NCBI GenBank assembly: GCA_903813345.2
Contig: CAIIXF020000006.1
Coordinates: forward strand, 15,816,348-15,876,347
Direction: 5' to 3'
Length of the DNA: 60,000 nucleotides
Source: Owenia fusiformis
Lineage: Eukaryota > Annelida > Polychaeta > Sabellida > Oweniidae
The notes below the pieces were generated by a model that saw nothing but the letters and a program-made list of their open reading frames with translations, was not told where the DNA came from and did not search any database. Numbering within the stretch: the stretch's first letter is position 1; the number at the start of each line of letters is the position of its first letter. Positions 25,169 to 36,800 of this stretch are shown piece after piece. The position numbers and the translations under genes are program-made.

Positions 25169-27925
25169 TCCTAGATAATAACAAATCAAATTGGTTGATA
25201 TATTGATTGTGCCCTTCACTAGTTGATTGTTTGGCTAATTGATTGTTTATGAAAATATACAGGATTGTATGTTCTTGCTCGAATTCTAGTGAGGTATAAG
25301 GGCTTAAAAGATAATATTTGAAAAAGTTGCACTCCAATCTTTTGATTGTAGTTTCTTAATATCCTAGTTTACTAAATATTCATAAAAAAATCAAATATGT
25401 GAGGGATCATATTTACAATATGGATCAACAGTTCTAAAAGAAATATGGGGCACTAAATGTAAACAAGATTGTATAAGAAATGATTAATGTGTTGTGCTTT
25501 GAATTCTGATGTTTCAAGGTTTACTTGGAACTTTGATACATCATCTTGATTGACTTCATCCTACGTTCAAATCAGATCATCATAATTTTATAGTTTATCA
25601 CTGTATCTATTGACACGTTTACATGTAATAATTTTAATTTTAGTAATTATACTTGTAATCAACAAAAAATGTGTTCAAAAGCCATTTATTTAGAACACAG
25701 CCAGGCCTTGGGATGACATTGAAGCTTCATAACACATAAGTTTGAGAAATCAAGATTTCTGCACTAAGATCCAACTATTTACACCTTCTTCAGGGCAGGT
25801 GTAACTGGATACAAGGCTACCAACTAGTTTTAAACGGTATTGTATGTGACTTTATATTTCCTTCCTATTTAAAGTGTGATGTTTTGTCAGTGATATGTTT
25901 TGTGAATGACATCGTTGTACAAATAAGGTCACTTAAGTTGCAAGGCTATTGATTTGTGGAAGTGGATCTCTATTTATGTCACGTTGTCTTTCAAATACAA
26001 ATACTCTTACAGTCATTTTATAACAAACATATCAAGACATTTTCAAACTGGACTTAAAGCCCTTAAAGGTGTATCCGCATGTTGAGAATTTTATGGGATT
26101 TTCATCATTATAATAATACCACTAATTGATGAAATGTGGAATATTTTTTATATTTTTATGTGGCTATTTACATGATATGCTAGAATACAGTGTTCAAAAC
26201 TAAAATATTTTGATTAAAGGATGAAATGTTATTTCAAAAAAAGTTTTCTTTGCAATTTTTGTAAAACTGTGTAATTACCTGAATTACCTCATCAATGTTT
26301 CAAATACAAGGTAGAAATGTACGAAGTCAGAATAAATGACCTTGTTTATGCTGACTTCTATTGCTTCCTGGTTGATATGGAATGTGCAGCAGTTTATTAT
26401 ATGACTAACCAGTACCAGGGTTAGTCTTGCATCTCTGGAGCCCCCCCCCCCCCATCTCCCTCTATATTACACACCTTATTCAAAACAAAACACAATCAAC
26501 TCACACAACATCCAATACTCATAGACTATAAAACCTGTTATTAGTGAATACCTTTCGAGGCACAAAAATTCTTCACTGATGTTCATATGTTATACTGAAA
26601 AAAGGTGTTCACTTGGGAATGGGGATGTTTTCACAAGAATTAGTCATTATTACTGTGGTTAAAATCACAAAACTCATCAAAACAGACATTGATCAAAAGA
26701 GCAAACCACAAGATTACAAAAACAATGTGACCACAATTATCATCAGACCTATATTAAACCTGTATATAGTTGCCTTAGTGCATGTTGTGAAATAAATTAT
26801 AGCATAAAATTACAAAATGCAATCATGCTATTTATCACATGCTTTCACAGTAATTCCCAGACATCATTTAAAGATACATGATCATTGCCACATTTCATCA
26901 CATAATTTTCTCCATCTCAGCAAAGGAAATGATCGATTTTCCTTATTTTATTTAAAGGTGAAACATACACTTAATAAGTCATAAATGGTTATATGTATCA
27001 TCCTAAAGACTCTATTTTCTATTTATAGCATATATTTTATAGCATTTATTTATAGGGAACGTGGATGCTACCTGATCATTGGCATACTTCCTCTAACAAG
27101 TGTTTCTTTCTTTCATTCCAATACAATTTAATTTACATCTAACACGAATATGATAATGATGGGACAACTTTCTTCAAGTCCTTGTAGCCCCCAAAATTAT
27201 ATTTGTTAAGCAGGTGCAAGCTTTCACATATCTAAGTACCAGTTTGTAACGATGCAAAGCAGACTGAGTTTGAAAAATTGTCAACTCCAATGCCACTGGG
27301 CATTATTTGAACTCACACTAAGGCCACCTATATTTGGTGAGAAATTGTGAAAATATGCATTCCTCATTACAAATATGGTGCAACGTGTCTGTGATGATTC
27401 CATTACCGATTGTATAACTAGCTCAAGGATTTGAGCACTCTACTGCATAGGTCTAGCCAACCTATATTTTACCCTCATAAATCAATAACAATAAAAACAT
27501 TTATCAACATACTACAAGTAAATAAGGGTCACCTTGAACCAGATGCTGCAATAGCAAAACAATATACAAGATTGTAATAAATATTTTTAATAGTAACCAA
27601 CATGTTTATGATTGCTGATGTGTTGACTCTGCAATGCATGCACACAGCATGGTCAGGGTATGCAACTCAATCCAGAGGGGCAATTTACGATTTTGGTATT
27701 TTACATAAATTAGAATTCAGTCCTCTCCCCTCTGGTGAAATAATATCTCTGAGAGTGATATGGAAATTGCAAGCATGAAATGAAGAGAATATTCTGGAGG
27801 TGTGTCACTATGAATGAATTCAATTCATAGACAGCATCTGCATTCATTTTAGTGAATGATTCTGCTACTGCAGTTGAACGAGAATAGACAATGGACCCTG
27901 GAGGCTGCAGTATCATGTGCAATGC

Positions 27926-28262
27926 TAGGTCCAGGGGCGCAGACACATCAAAGGATCTGTGGTCAAATTCTGAGACGAGGCATTAACTTGCAAAATGTCA
28001 ACACATTCCATTTGTTACAAATGCTGGCCACTGAATGCCGAACACCAACTGCTGGATACCGTCCATGTTAGGTCCAAGAATGCAGACATACAAAGGATGT
28101 GTGGTCACATTCTGAGACAAGGCATTAACACACAAAATGTCACCACCTACCATTTGTTACAGATGCTGACCGACGAACGCTGAACACCAACCACTGAACA
28201 CCATTTATCCATGTTAGCTCAAGAGGTGCAGATGTATAAAGGATGTGGGGTCACATTCTGAG
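27926..28262 (-). repeat. three tandem units of the dispersed repeat
   Basis: Two full units of about 145 bp and one partial, sharing GCAGACA, GGATGTGTGGTCA and TTCTGAGACAAGGCATTAA. They carry the same landmarks as the copies at 14537, 35616, 44325 and 52044, in the opposite orientation. Confidence 0.75.
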
Positions 28263-28491
28263 AAACATAGTGTATTTGTTCATCAGATTTCTCATTGTAT
28301 TGCGGCATGGTCAAATTCATAGCATCAAACTGTACCAGTCCTACTTTTTAACCCATGACTATAGCCTCCATAAAGCAGTAGGCAATGGGTTATATCATTA
28401 TATTAATCGTTTTTCCAAAATCACCTGTTGTTTTGAGGAATTTTGCAACTGTTTCAAAGCCGTTTCAAAGATAAGATTACAATTTTCAGTG

Positions 28492-28653
28492 CAGTGAAAC
28501 CTGTAAAGTTGAGCATCTCGAGAAGTGGAACACCTCTGTTTGTGGATCCCAAGACCAACTGACTAATGCCAAATAAACCTCTTTAAGTGGAACCTCTCAA
28601 GTGGAAAACTTTTTAGAGATACCAAAGTTGTTCCACTTTGACAGGTTTTGCTA
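28492..28653. repeat. foldback MITE, copy 2
   Basis: CAGTGAAACCTGTAAAG at the left faces ACAGGTTTTGCT at the right, and GTGGAACACCT recurs inside. Same family as 22031-22213. Confidence 0.7.
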
Positions 28654-29338
28654 TAATATCTAAGGAAACCACTGGCTATAGAAGTGAAGGATGATACTCC
28701 AAAGAGGGGGGTTGGTATGAAATATTCGTCTTTTTTCGGCGTTCGGTTTTTTGCTGTATCGGCGATCAACGATCACAAGTTTTTCTACAGGAATATTTTT
28801 GCTAGACAATAATCAGGTAAAATGCGTAAAAAACTGGCGTGACTTCAAATTTTCCAGCAAATGCGTGACAAATATGCAAATTGCAGGACAGTTGGACGGC
28901 CTGTGTATACCTCATTTTGTACATTTACATTCTTTACAACTCCCTCCCCTCGTTACTTACTCAGCCCCAAGATGATATGGTCCCCAAAGTTCTTGTTGAT
29001 TTGAGAGAGCTGTAGCTGCTGTCTCATGCACAATGTAAAGCTTCACACAGTTGTGCAGGCAGACAACAACTTGGCCCTTCTCTCCTCTTTTACTCCCATT
29101 TTCTCCTTAAGGAGAATCCATGCTCCTTTTAATACATGCCATGACTGCCTGTAATCGAATTTGTATTCTTAGGTTTGGTCAAATTTTAGCGAGTCAGATC
29201 TTAATTTTACAACCTTGACTCAATGCCATATTTATCCTGTTTTTCTTTTGGTTGACTACCATTCCAAAAACACTAATAATTTCCGCTTTTCATTTTTTAC
29301 GTTTTGTTGACTTCTCACTTGTTTCTGTCACACACCTA

Positions 29339-29394
29339 TGTGCGCTGTCTCACGCACACCAATTAAACATCTGGTTGTTCGAGAGACAGCACCC
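29339..29394 (+). ncRNA. microRNA-like hairpin 1 of 6
   Basis: The 5' arm GCGCTGTCTCACGCACACCA pairs with a 3' arm ending GAGAGACAGCAC around a short AT-rich loop, giving about 14 pairs in a 17-position stem and further pairs below. The 5' arm is the block shared by all six copies. The strand is chosen because G-U pairs in other copies favour + over -. It could instead be a dispersed repeat with dyad symmetry. Confidence 0.5.
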
Positions 29395-29738
29395 ACTAGT
29401 ATATAACAGTTATTCAGTACCACAAATCCTCAATAGGATGCGTACCTGTACAAACGCTACAATTTCCATACCACTTACACTAACTTGGTTGATGACAATG
29501 AATAATAAACTTTCTGAAGCAATATTTCCTTTCTTGCATACTGATTGGATGTACTTGTTTGAGATATCTCACTGACTTCAGCTGATTGTGCTTGGGCAGT
29601 ATGACAACCGAAACTAGGCATTAATAACATGCAAAATGTTACCTCCTGCTATTTGTTACAGACACCGACCACTGAATGCAAACCGTTGAACACAAAAAAG
29701 TTTGAGACTATAGCAATGTCCCTTATTGTGGTGGTGAT

Positions 29739-29907
29739 ACAGGCCCATAGCCAGAATTTTCCAAGGAGGGTTCACTTTTCCCAAAAAATTCTAGGGGGGA
29801 GTTCACTTTGGCAAATCTGGCAAGTCAGAATGGTGAAAAACTGCATGATTTTGAAAGAAATTTTGCCCAGGTGGGGTTCGCCCAAACCCCACTGGCTACA
29901 GGCCTGT
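29739..29907. repeat. foldback element between hairpins 1 and 2
   Basis: Ends ACAGGCCCATAGCCAG and CTGGCTACAGGCCTGT form an imperfect inverted repeat. The interior is T/G-rich with AAATTTTGCCC motifs and has no open frame of note. Confidence 0.7.
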
Positions 29908-30257
29908 GATATTAAAATCCTTTGAAGTTCAGTGATCTTCCCAGTGTTAGGTTCTTTTATCAGGTTTCCAGTTGAAGAACTAATTTCACACTGCATATAA
30001 AAATCCTGTCATAGTGAGCACCTTACAAAAGGAAATGTCCTGAAATGTGAATGTTTATTATTTTCCCAGTTCATTGGCACTCATTGTAGATTTATTCATG
30101 GTAAACACTTCTGCCCAAAAATGTATGCTTTCTGACTTGACTCTTCATGCTTGTGATAACTTGATTGATTATTTGTAATAACCTTGCTTGGTATGGCTAA
30201 ATTGATTGTGTTTTTGATTTTTGATGACTTGACTGGTTGTGCCTCAGAAGACTGACT

Positions 30258-30345
30258 GACAGTGTTGAAACTGGAAAGTGCTAGTGTGATGGTGCTGAAA
30301 CTGGAAAGTGCTAGTCTGACGGTGCTGAAACTGGAAAGTGCTAGT
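30258..30345 (+). repeat. three 30-bp tandem units abutting hairpin 2
   Basis: Units of the form GTGCTGAAACTGGAAAGTGC, each followed by TAGT. The last runs directly into the hairpin stem, so the stem base GTGCTAGTGTG is part of the repeated unit. Confidence 0.75.
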
Positions 30346-30409
30346 GTGCGCTGTCTCACGCACACCAAGTTTACAATCTGGTTGTGCGGGTAACAGTGCC
30401 CAAAAGCAC
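30338..30409 (+). ncRNA. microRNA-like hairpin 2 of 6
   Basis: The conserved arm CGCTGTCTCACGCACACCAA starts at 30349 and pairs with CTGGTTGTGCGGGTAACAGT across a TTTACAAT loop. The outer GTGCT pairs with AGCAC at the base. Three 30-bp tandem units ending in the same GTGCTAGT stem base precede it. Confidence 0.5.
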
Positions 30410-30530
30410 AAATCCATCATGTATCTTCCTAAAAATACACATACTGTACTACTAAACACAATAAGAGAATCAAATCCCCTATGTGACTCAACAATTCCAA
30501 GGAGAAAACTTACTGCACTGTAGACTGGCA

Positions 30531-30604
30531 AGTGCTAGTGTGCGCTGTCTGACGCACACCAAGCTAATTCATTGGTTGTGCAACTGACAGAACCGAAGAG
30601 CACC
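30531..30604 (+). ncRNA. microRNA-like hairpin 3 of 6, with a compensatory change
   Basis: The 5' arm reads CGCTGTCTGACGCACACCAA (C to G at one position) and the opposing 3' arm base has changed from G to C (TTGGTTGTGCAACTGACAG), which keeps that pair. CTGTC/GACAG is perfectly paired and GTGCT/AGCAC closes the base. The loop differs from hairpin 2. Confidence 0.5.
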
Positions 30605-30914
30605 AATCCTCTAATTTATTAGTTACTGTGATTGATGTATACTTTTTGATCAAATTGTTGTGATCTCCCCAGCACTGAAACAACCAGGTACAAAACTAAG
30701 TTGAGGAGAATCTAACATTTTCCACATTCCTAGTTTATACCTCATTTGATCATGTTGTTGGTACCAAGTCGAAAATTATGAAAATCAAAAAAATTTGGGA
30801 TATTTATGATATCTTTTAGTCTGAATAGGTAAAATAAAAATTGTACAAAGAGTTGAGATATATCCAGGAGACCAAATTTCTCAGAAGTCTTGGCTTTGGT
30901 GATGATGGTGATAA

Positions 30915-30983
30915 AGTGCTAGTGTGCGCTGTCTCACGCACACCAAGTTATGATCTGGTTGTGCGGGTAACAGTGCCCAACAG
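30915..30983 (+). ncRNA. microRNA-like hairpin 4 of 6
   Basis: This is near-identical to hairpin 2 in both arms, with loop TTATGAT. The arm starts at 30927. Downstream flanking sequence is unrelated to that of hairpin 2, so the copied unit is little larger than the hairpin. Confidence 0.48.
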
Positions 30984-31348
30984 TATTTATCCTTCAAATG
31001 AATACCTTATATTAAAACAAAAGTACAGAGACAGCCAATATGTTCAACACAATAAATTATCATGAGCTAAACATGCAAATGAGAATATGTAATGAACACA
31101 ATCAACAATATGATGATAACAATTAACAGAAACTCTTAGTAAATCAATAAATTGAAAAAATCAAGCTACATAATGCTCTTGATAGACAAAAACACAACAA
31201 CTGATTGTGCTAGGAAAAAGTTTCACTGGTTGTTTTCATTGATTATGCTGCCACATTGGTTCTATGGGTGATGACTATTACTCATTGTGTTATTCTTTAA
31301 TAGTCTTCTTTGATTGTGCTAGTGACTCACTGATTGTGCTGGTAGAAA

Positions 31349-31419
31349 AGTGCTAGTGTGCGCTGTCTCACGCACACCAAGTTTATAATCTGGTTGTGCG
31401 GGTAACAGTGCCCAACAGC
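31349..31419 (+). ncRNA. microRNA-like hairpin 5 of 6
   Basis: The arm starts at 31361; both arms match hairpins 2 and 4, with loop TTTATAAT. It is preceded by short repeats of TGATTGTGCT that also occur elsewhere in this region. Confidence 0.48.
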
Positions 31420-31520
31420 TCTGATCATTAATTCAAACTCACTGATGACCAATCACAAAACATACTGATGAATTTTACATAATACATCTAATATTTTATA
31501 GATGAAACTTATAAACATTG

Positions 31521-31583
31521 CGGTCGCTGTCTCACGCACAACAAATTATTAAACACAATGCTTGTGACATGTGACAGGGACAA
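31521..31583 (+). ncRNA. microRNA-like hairpin 6 of 6, most diverged
   Basis: The 5' arm CGCTGTCTCACGCACAACAA is kept, while the loop and 3' arm (CTTGTGACATGTGACAGGGA) have diverged. The stem still forms about 16 pairs with one bulged A. Conservation of the 5' arm together with preserved pairing fits a mature small RNA on that arm. Confidence 0.45.
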
Positions 31584-31589
31584 CAAGGA

Positions 31590-33782
31590 TATAAATAGAT
31601 CAAGTTTAAAGTAACTCATAAAACCAACCTTTAAAGAAACATGTAGTTGTATTTGCAATATTAGTAGACAACCATTATTGCATCATGATAATATGGTATT
31701 TACTCCCACTTTCTCCAAATCTAAGGTATTTTTTATTATCTCCATTATGATAGTGCAATATCTGATAATGACTCTGAAGAGCAAATAATCTCTAGGCTTT
31801 CAATAATGATGTCATATGGTGTAATGAATCTCCCGTCTGAAGTTATCGAAATAAAATCACAATTCGCATCTCTAATATTTGTACCATTCAGGATATATTT
31901 TTTTCTAATATACTCCAACTTTTTTCAAATGGCATGTCTTTTCATCATCTCTGTTATGATAGTAGGTTATCTGAAAACTCTCCAAGTTTTTAATTGTGCC
32001 ACTGCCATCCCACAATGTTATGTGATAAATCTTGGAATTTAAAGTTTCCAAAATATACAAACAAATGGCTTTCAATAGATTGAATGCCCATGCAAATATT
32101 AAAATATTAAATAAACAATCTCCAGTATTGGTAGAAAACCATCCAGAACAACCATTGCTGCTTCTAATTCATATTAATGTATAATCCGACTGACTTTTTG
32201 AATGCTACAAGGATGCATGCATATTTTAACTCTTCTGTTCAACATTGACCCTCTATCTAAGTAGTGTATCTGAAAAACTGCATGTGATATTATCCTACAG
32301 ATGATATTGCAGTCATGTCTTCATAAGATTGTTAAAAATGTAATCAATCCAGATCATAAATCACCACCATTGATTGTCCAGTGCAGACCATCAAGTGGTT
32401 GTTCAAACACATTGCGCTGATCCTTTGGATTGTATCAGTTGTTCACTGAGGACGAACAAGTTATTGTATAATCAATAATAACTATACACAGTGGATCATT
32501 TTCGAATAGAAAAAGGGTGAATTGTAAACAAAACACAAACATGAATCTGTGAATGTACAAAGTATAAACTTGAGGCTATTTCACAATAGTACTGATGTGG
32601 CCTTGAAACATGAGAATTTTATCAGCCTTATGAGAGAAATTACATGTACACAAATGGCCAGGTGAAAAATGAACACTATACAGACTCGACTCCAAGATTG
32701 TGCTCTTAAAATGTCATTGCAACCAGGATTTCTATTGTGCGCTTTGTTTCTTGATAAAACATCCTTCCACCTGCCTTTCAATATGGCTATTTCGACACAA
32801 TCTGATAAGACCACCTTTTGGGCCAAGGGGAGCGTAAAAGTTGTCTTACTTTCCAATGTGTTTTAGGCGCAATTATGAACACTGTAGATGCAATTAAAAG
32901 TAGGCTAATCAAAATATAGTAACAACATATGCTTACAAATGTTCACAAAGTAAAAACTGTAAAATTAAAAATGACCCCCAAAAAGGCAATGATGACACAA
33001 GCAGAATTGTTACTTGGTTGTGCATTGTGTTTTTACCTTTATTTTTATTTAAAAATGTTTCAAGCAGAATGTGAACATAAGACACATACCTTGGTTTGAT
33101 ACAAGCTGTTTGTTGTTCAAACTTTGGCTGTTATTTTGAAATTATCTGCACGAAATGCCAATCCTCTCAATTCAAATATCTCCATTCATAACATGTTTGG
33201 TTGCACGTCAAAACAGGGAAATCCTACGTATGACGTCATATTTGTGCCCATATATGGCGCGGTATTCCCCAAGAATGCAATACTTCAACTGATAAAATAG
33301 TGGACTATATTCATATAAACATATGTATTCATTAAACAAATGAAATCTGATTAACGCGTTGTGTCCATTTTTGCTACTTTTATGACAAAGTTTCACGTTT
33401 GCGTTATTTCGTTCCGAAGCGCGTTGTAATTTTATCATTTGCTGTTCAATTTGGAAAACAGCCCTACCAGATATATAACACAAAGTCTCAAAATAATACT
33501 CTAAAGGCATATTAATTCAATTACGATACAATAAAATAAAAATTAAATAACAAAATTATGTTTTCTGATAGTTTTTTTGGTAAATAAAAATTATTTGAAA
33601 ATAATTGGCTGATTTAAAACATTGTTAAAAAGGAGAAAGAATACTACACAGAACAGCCAATTACAGCAGCATTGTAAATAAACTGTTCGGAATACAATCG
33701 ACTCCATTTGTTGGATATTTCAGTGAATTATTCGCTGATGTTTTGAGTTAAACATGTTCAAAAGATGCACTAAGTATCCATA
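31590..33782. other. intergenic sequence upstream of the EF-hand-like gene
   Basis: No supported exon or repeat array. The promoter of the following gene should lie near its right end. No confident TATA box or other core element could be picked from the AT-rich background. Confidence 0.5.
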
Positions 33783-33844
33783 ATGGCGATGATGCACAAA
33801 GAGTACCCCGACAAAAGGGGATTTCTTGCGTGGGATGAAATTGG
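33783..33844 (+). CDS. first coding exon of the EF-hand-like gene
   Basis: ATG 33783 opens MAMMHKEYPDKRGFLAWDEI and the exon ends GG before GTAAGT at 33845 (phase 2). The next exon supplies the missing G of a Gly codon. Its choice rests on the phase fit and on continuity of the EF-hand-like helix across the junction. No upstream in-frame ATG with coding sequence was seen. Confidence 0.75.
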
Positions 33845-36800
33845 GTAAGTTGCTAAGTGTCTGCACTTTTAAACTTTATGACACACCTGCAGAACGATTT
33901 TTTTCGTACACTAAAATTTCACTTTTAGAAACGGGTACCAAGGGGGAACAGAAGGACAGTGATTTAAGGTGGCAATGCAGACCACAAATTCATTCCTATC
34001 GATCTTGGATCCTAGTGTTGGACGTATCAGTAGCACATGGGGCATCTAGGGACATAAAGATGTTTCTTATGGGGTACATTTATCCCGTGCCAGGACTATA
34101 GTCCTGGACCGAGCGCAATATTTTGTCTGTCCGATTGCAACTTGGGAGAATTATCTACACCCCTTACACTTAAGATACTTCAATAGATTTGGTAAAATAG
34201 CATTCTTTTCGTGTAGTTGAATCCACAATTTTCTGGGTTTATCGTCAGAACGAAGAAATTTTCGTTTTTGTTCGCAATATTTGGGTGTAATATTTAATTT
34301 ATTTCAACCGTCAAATTCCTCCATTTATTGGTACTTCCGGGCCACTTCCGGGCCAGTCAAACGGGGAATCCCCTTTTAAATCCAACCGCCATCTTGAAAA
34401 GTGATGGTATCTCTCTCAATGAAAAAGAAAAATGTTCCCGTTCTGCCGATATATTGAATCGCATGATTTAATTTATATTATGACTCTAACATTCCAATAT
34501 ACATTTTATTACATAATATATTATAACTCTAAAGAAACACTCGATCAGATCCTTGATTGTAGACAGGAAGTTTGCTTTGTTTATGCAGGTCAACCTGATA
34601 ACGTTTTTATTGGTCAATCAGCCTGAAGTCACATGTCGTGTCCATGCAATCTTGTCAATCAATAAGGTTTCGCGATACCCCTGATAACGCAAGTATTATG
34701 GAAATCTCGAAACTGCTGAATAACTGAGCATAATATCAGAGATGTATTGGATTGTAAAAAAATACCGACTTGGGCAAGGCTATTCTAAACCAACCAACCA
34801 GCAAAACAAACAATCATCGATATCATGTCAATCACTCAGACTATTATCTCTTCAATTTCGAAGTGATTTTACCTGTTAATTCTGTCATTGGTCCGGCATT
34901 TTTGCGGAAGTTACACATGCTCTGTCCCTTTTAGGTTCTTGGTAAAAAGATAATGATTAAATATCAAATAGTATAGTCTAAACACTGAATGTGCTAATAT
35001 ATTAGGGAAAATGTAAACTTGGAAATTGAAATTGGTAACCCTGCTAGGAACATTAGGTAACTGGGTGTTTATTTGGAACACTGTTTAGAATGGTGCTGTA
35101 CATCCTCCTAAGCAGGTTTCCAGAATCCGTACCTCCTTCTTCCCCCCTGCTATAACCAATTTGGAAGCGCCCGATTTAACTGAATCATGTGATCTAATTA
35201 TGTGCAATGACTTATACATGATTTCTGTCGCGACAGCCAATCAGATTGTGAGTTCTTAATCGGGGAAATGCTAACTGCTTATCGCAGGGGGTAAAAAGAA
35301 AGAATATATTCTGGATTTTGAAGCCCTGTGATCGGAGGATGGGTGCTGTAATGACCCTCAATACCAAGTTGCTGCTACAACCCAGCTGTAGTGGTCAGCC
35401 CATTTGGATCGAGCTGTAGAGTGTAAGACAATGGAAGGAAATACTTTGAATATTGATCTCTTTCTGAAATTCAAAGCAGTGCCAAAATAGCCTTATGCAA
35501 AACAAAAATTGTTTTTAGCTTAATTAAGTTCACACATGCTAAATATGGCGATTTAATGCACAATCTAGGTTTTTTTATCTTACTATATAACTGATTTAAA
35601 AAATAAACACAAGTGGTGACATATTGAAACAGTCTCTAACTTTTTATGGATGGTGTTTGGTGTTAGGCAATTGGTGTCTGTAACAAATGGCAGGTGATGA
35701 CATTTTGCATGCTAATGCATTGCTCTCTATTTTAATTTACCAGATCATTTTGGAAATACAAAAGTAATTTTACCCAAATAAAAAGAAGGTTGCTATCCAC
35801 TCATGCTAACCAGCCTGTTTTATTATTTTCAGGTGCGTAGTGAGAGCATTAGGGGTAAGTTTAAACTGTAATTTATTTATAAATTAATTCTAGATATATG
35901 TTTAAATTATGTATAATATGAGGTTATATAATGGTTCTTTCTGTATATCGTGTTTATACTCGAGTGAGTATATGATATATTCACAAGTGAGCGTGAATAT
36001 GCCACTCTAAGTTCAATTACAGTTGATTCGAACACAATCATAACAATTAAAAACCATAAAATATCCCATAGCCAACTCAATAATGCCGATGTTGATCTCG
36101 AACCATTTATGACGTGGCTTGATTCTAGCAAATCATGCCGGAACCATTTATGACGTCACTTGATTCTAGGAAATCATGAAAATTTTTGAGTGTCGGAACT
36201 TCTCATTCGCTCCGCTCATTCGAGGGACACAACAGTCTGTGTAACAAAACATACACCTTGTTCTTCGGTCTATATTTATAAGTTCCCAGAATGCACTTCT
36301 ACAGTGGTATACGCTGGAGTGTATATGGAGGAGTTGTATACGATGACGATATACCACTCTCCACTGTATATCGTTGTTATAGACCCATGTTATACAACTG
36401 TAATCGGACTTAGAGTGGTATAAATACAATTCTCCCTTTCGCGGTTCGCTCTTAGAATGAGAACATTCGCAAATATGCACTGAAAAAGTACTCAAAAAGG
36501 ACAAAATTTGATTGGTCAATGTTTTCCCACTATGCATTTCGCGTAGCTATTTGCGTGACCCGAAAGTTCTAAATCGAACCAATTACGCAATTTTGTTTTT
36601 ACACCCGCACGCTAAATAAAACAATGACACCATCGCAAGTATTCTTCTTTGTCATTGTTTATTAGTCAGTATACCGAGTTTAATTAATAAAAGATTGTAC
36701 AATGAACAAAAAAATTCGGAAACTAGAACTATAGATTTGCTTTCGGACCACTGAACAGATTGACCTAGATAATAACGACGCGTCTTCTTTGGTCTACTGC

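Larger units (their letters stand above)
14956..29338. other. gene-poor interval with transposon remnants
   Basis: No exon I can support on either strand apart from a weak minus-strand candidate at 17366-17535. It contains the elements listed separately (17177, 17972, 20610, 22031, 24851, 27926 and 28492), plus a C-run at about 20326 and another at about 26440. Confidence 0.6.

Noticed and set aside
29339-31583. Reading the hairpins as tRNA-derived SINEs or hammerhead ribozymes
   Set aside because: No A/B boxes, tails or target duplications, and no CUGAUGA/GAAA core.
29339-31583. Minus-strand similarity to the lophotrochozoan miR-1994 start (TGAGACAG)
   Set aside because: It rests on about eight bases recalled from memory, and the position in the hairpin is wrong for a mature end. 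Not enough to name a family.
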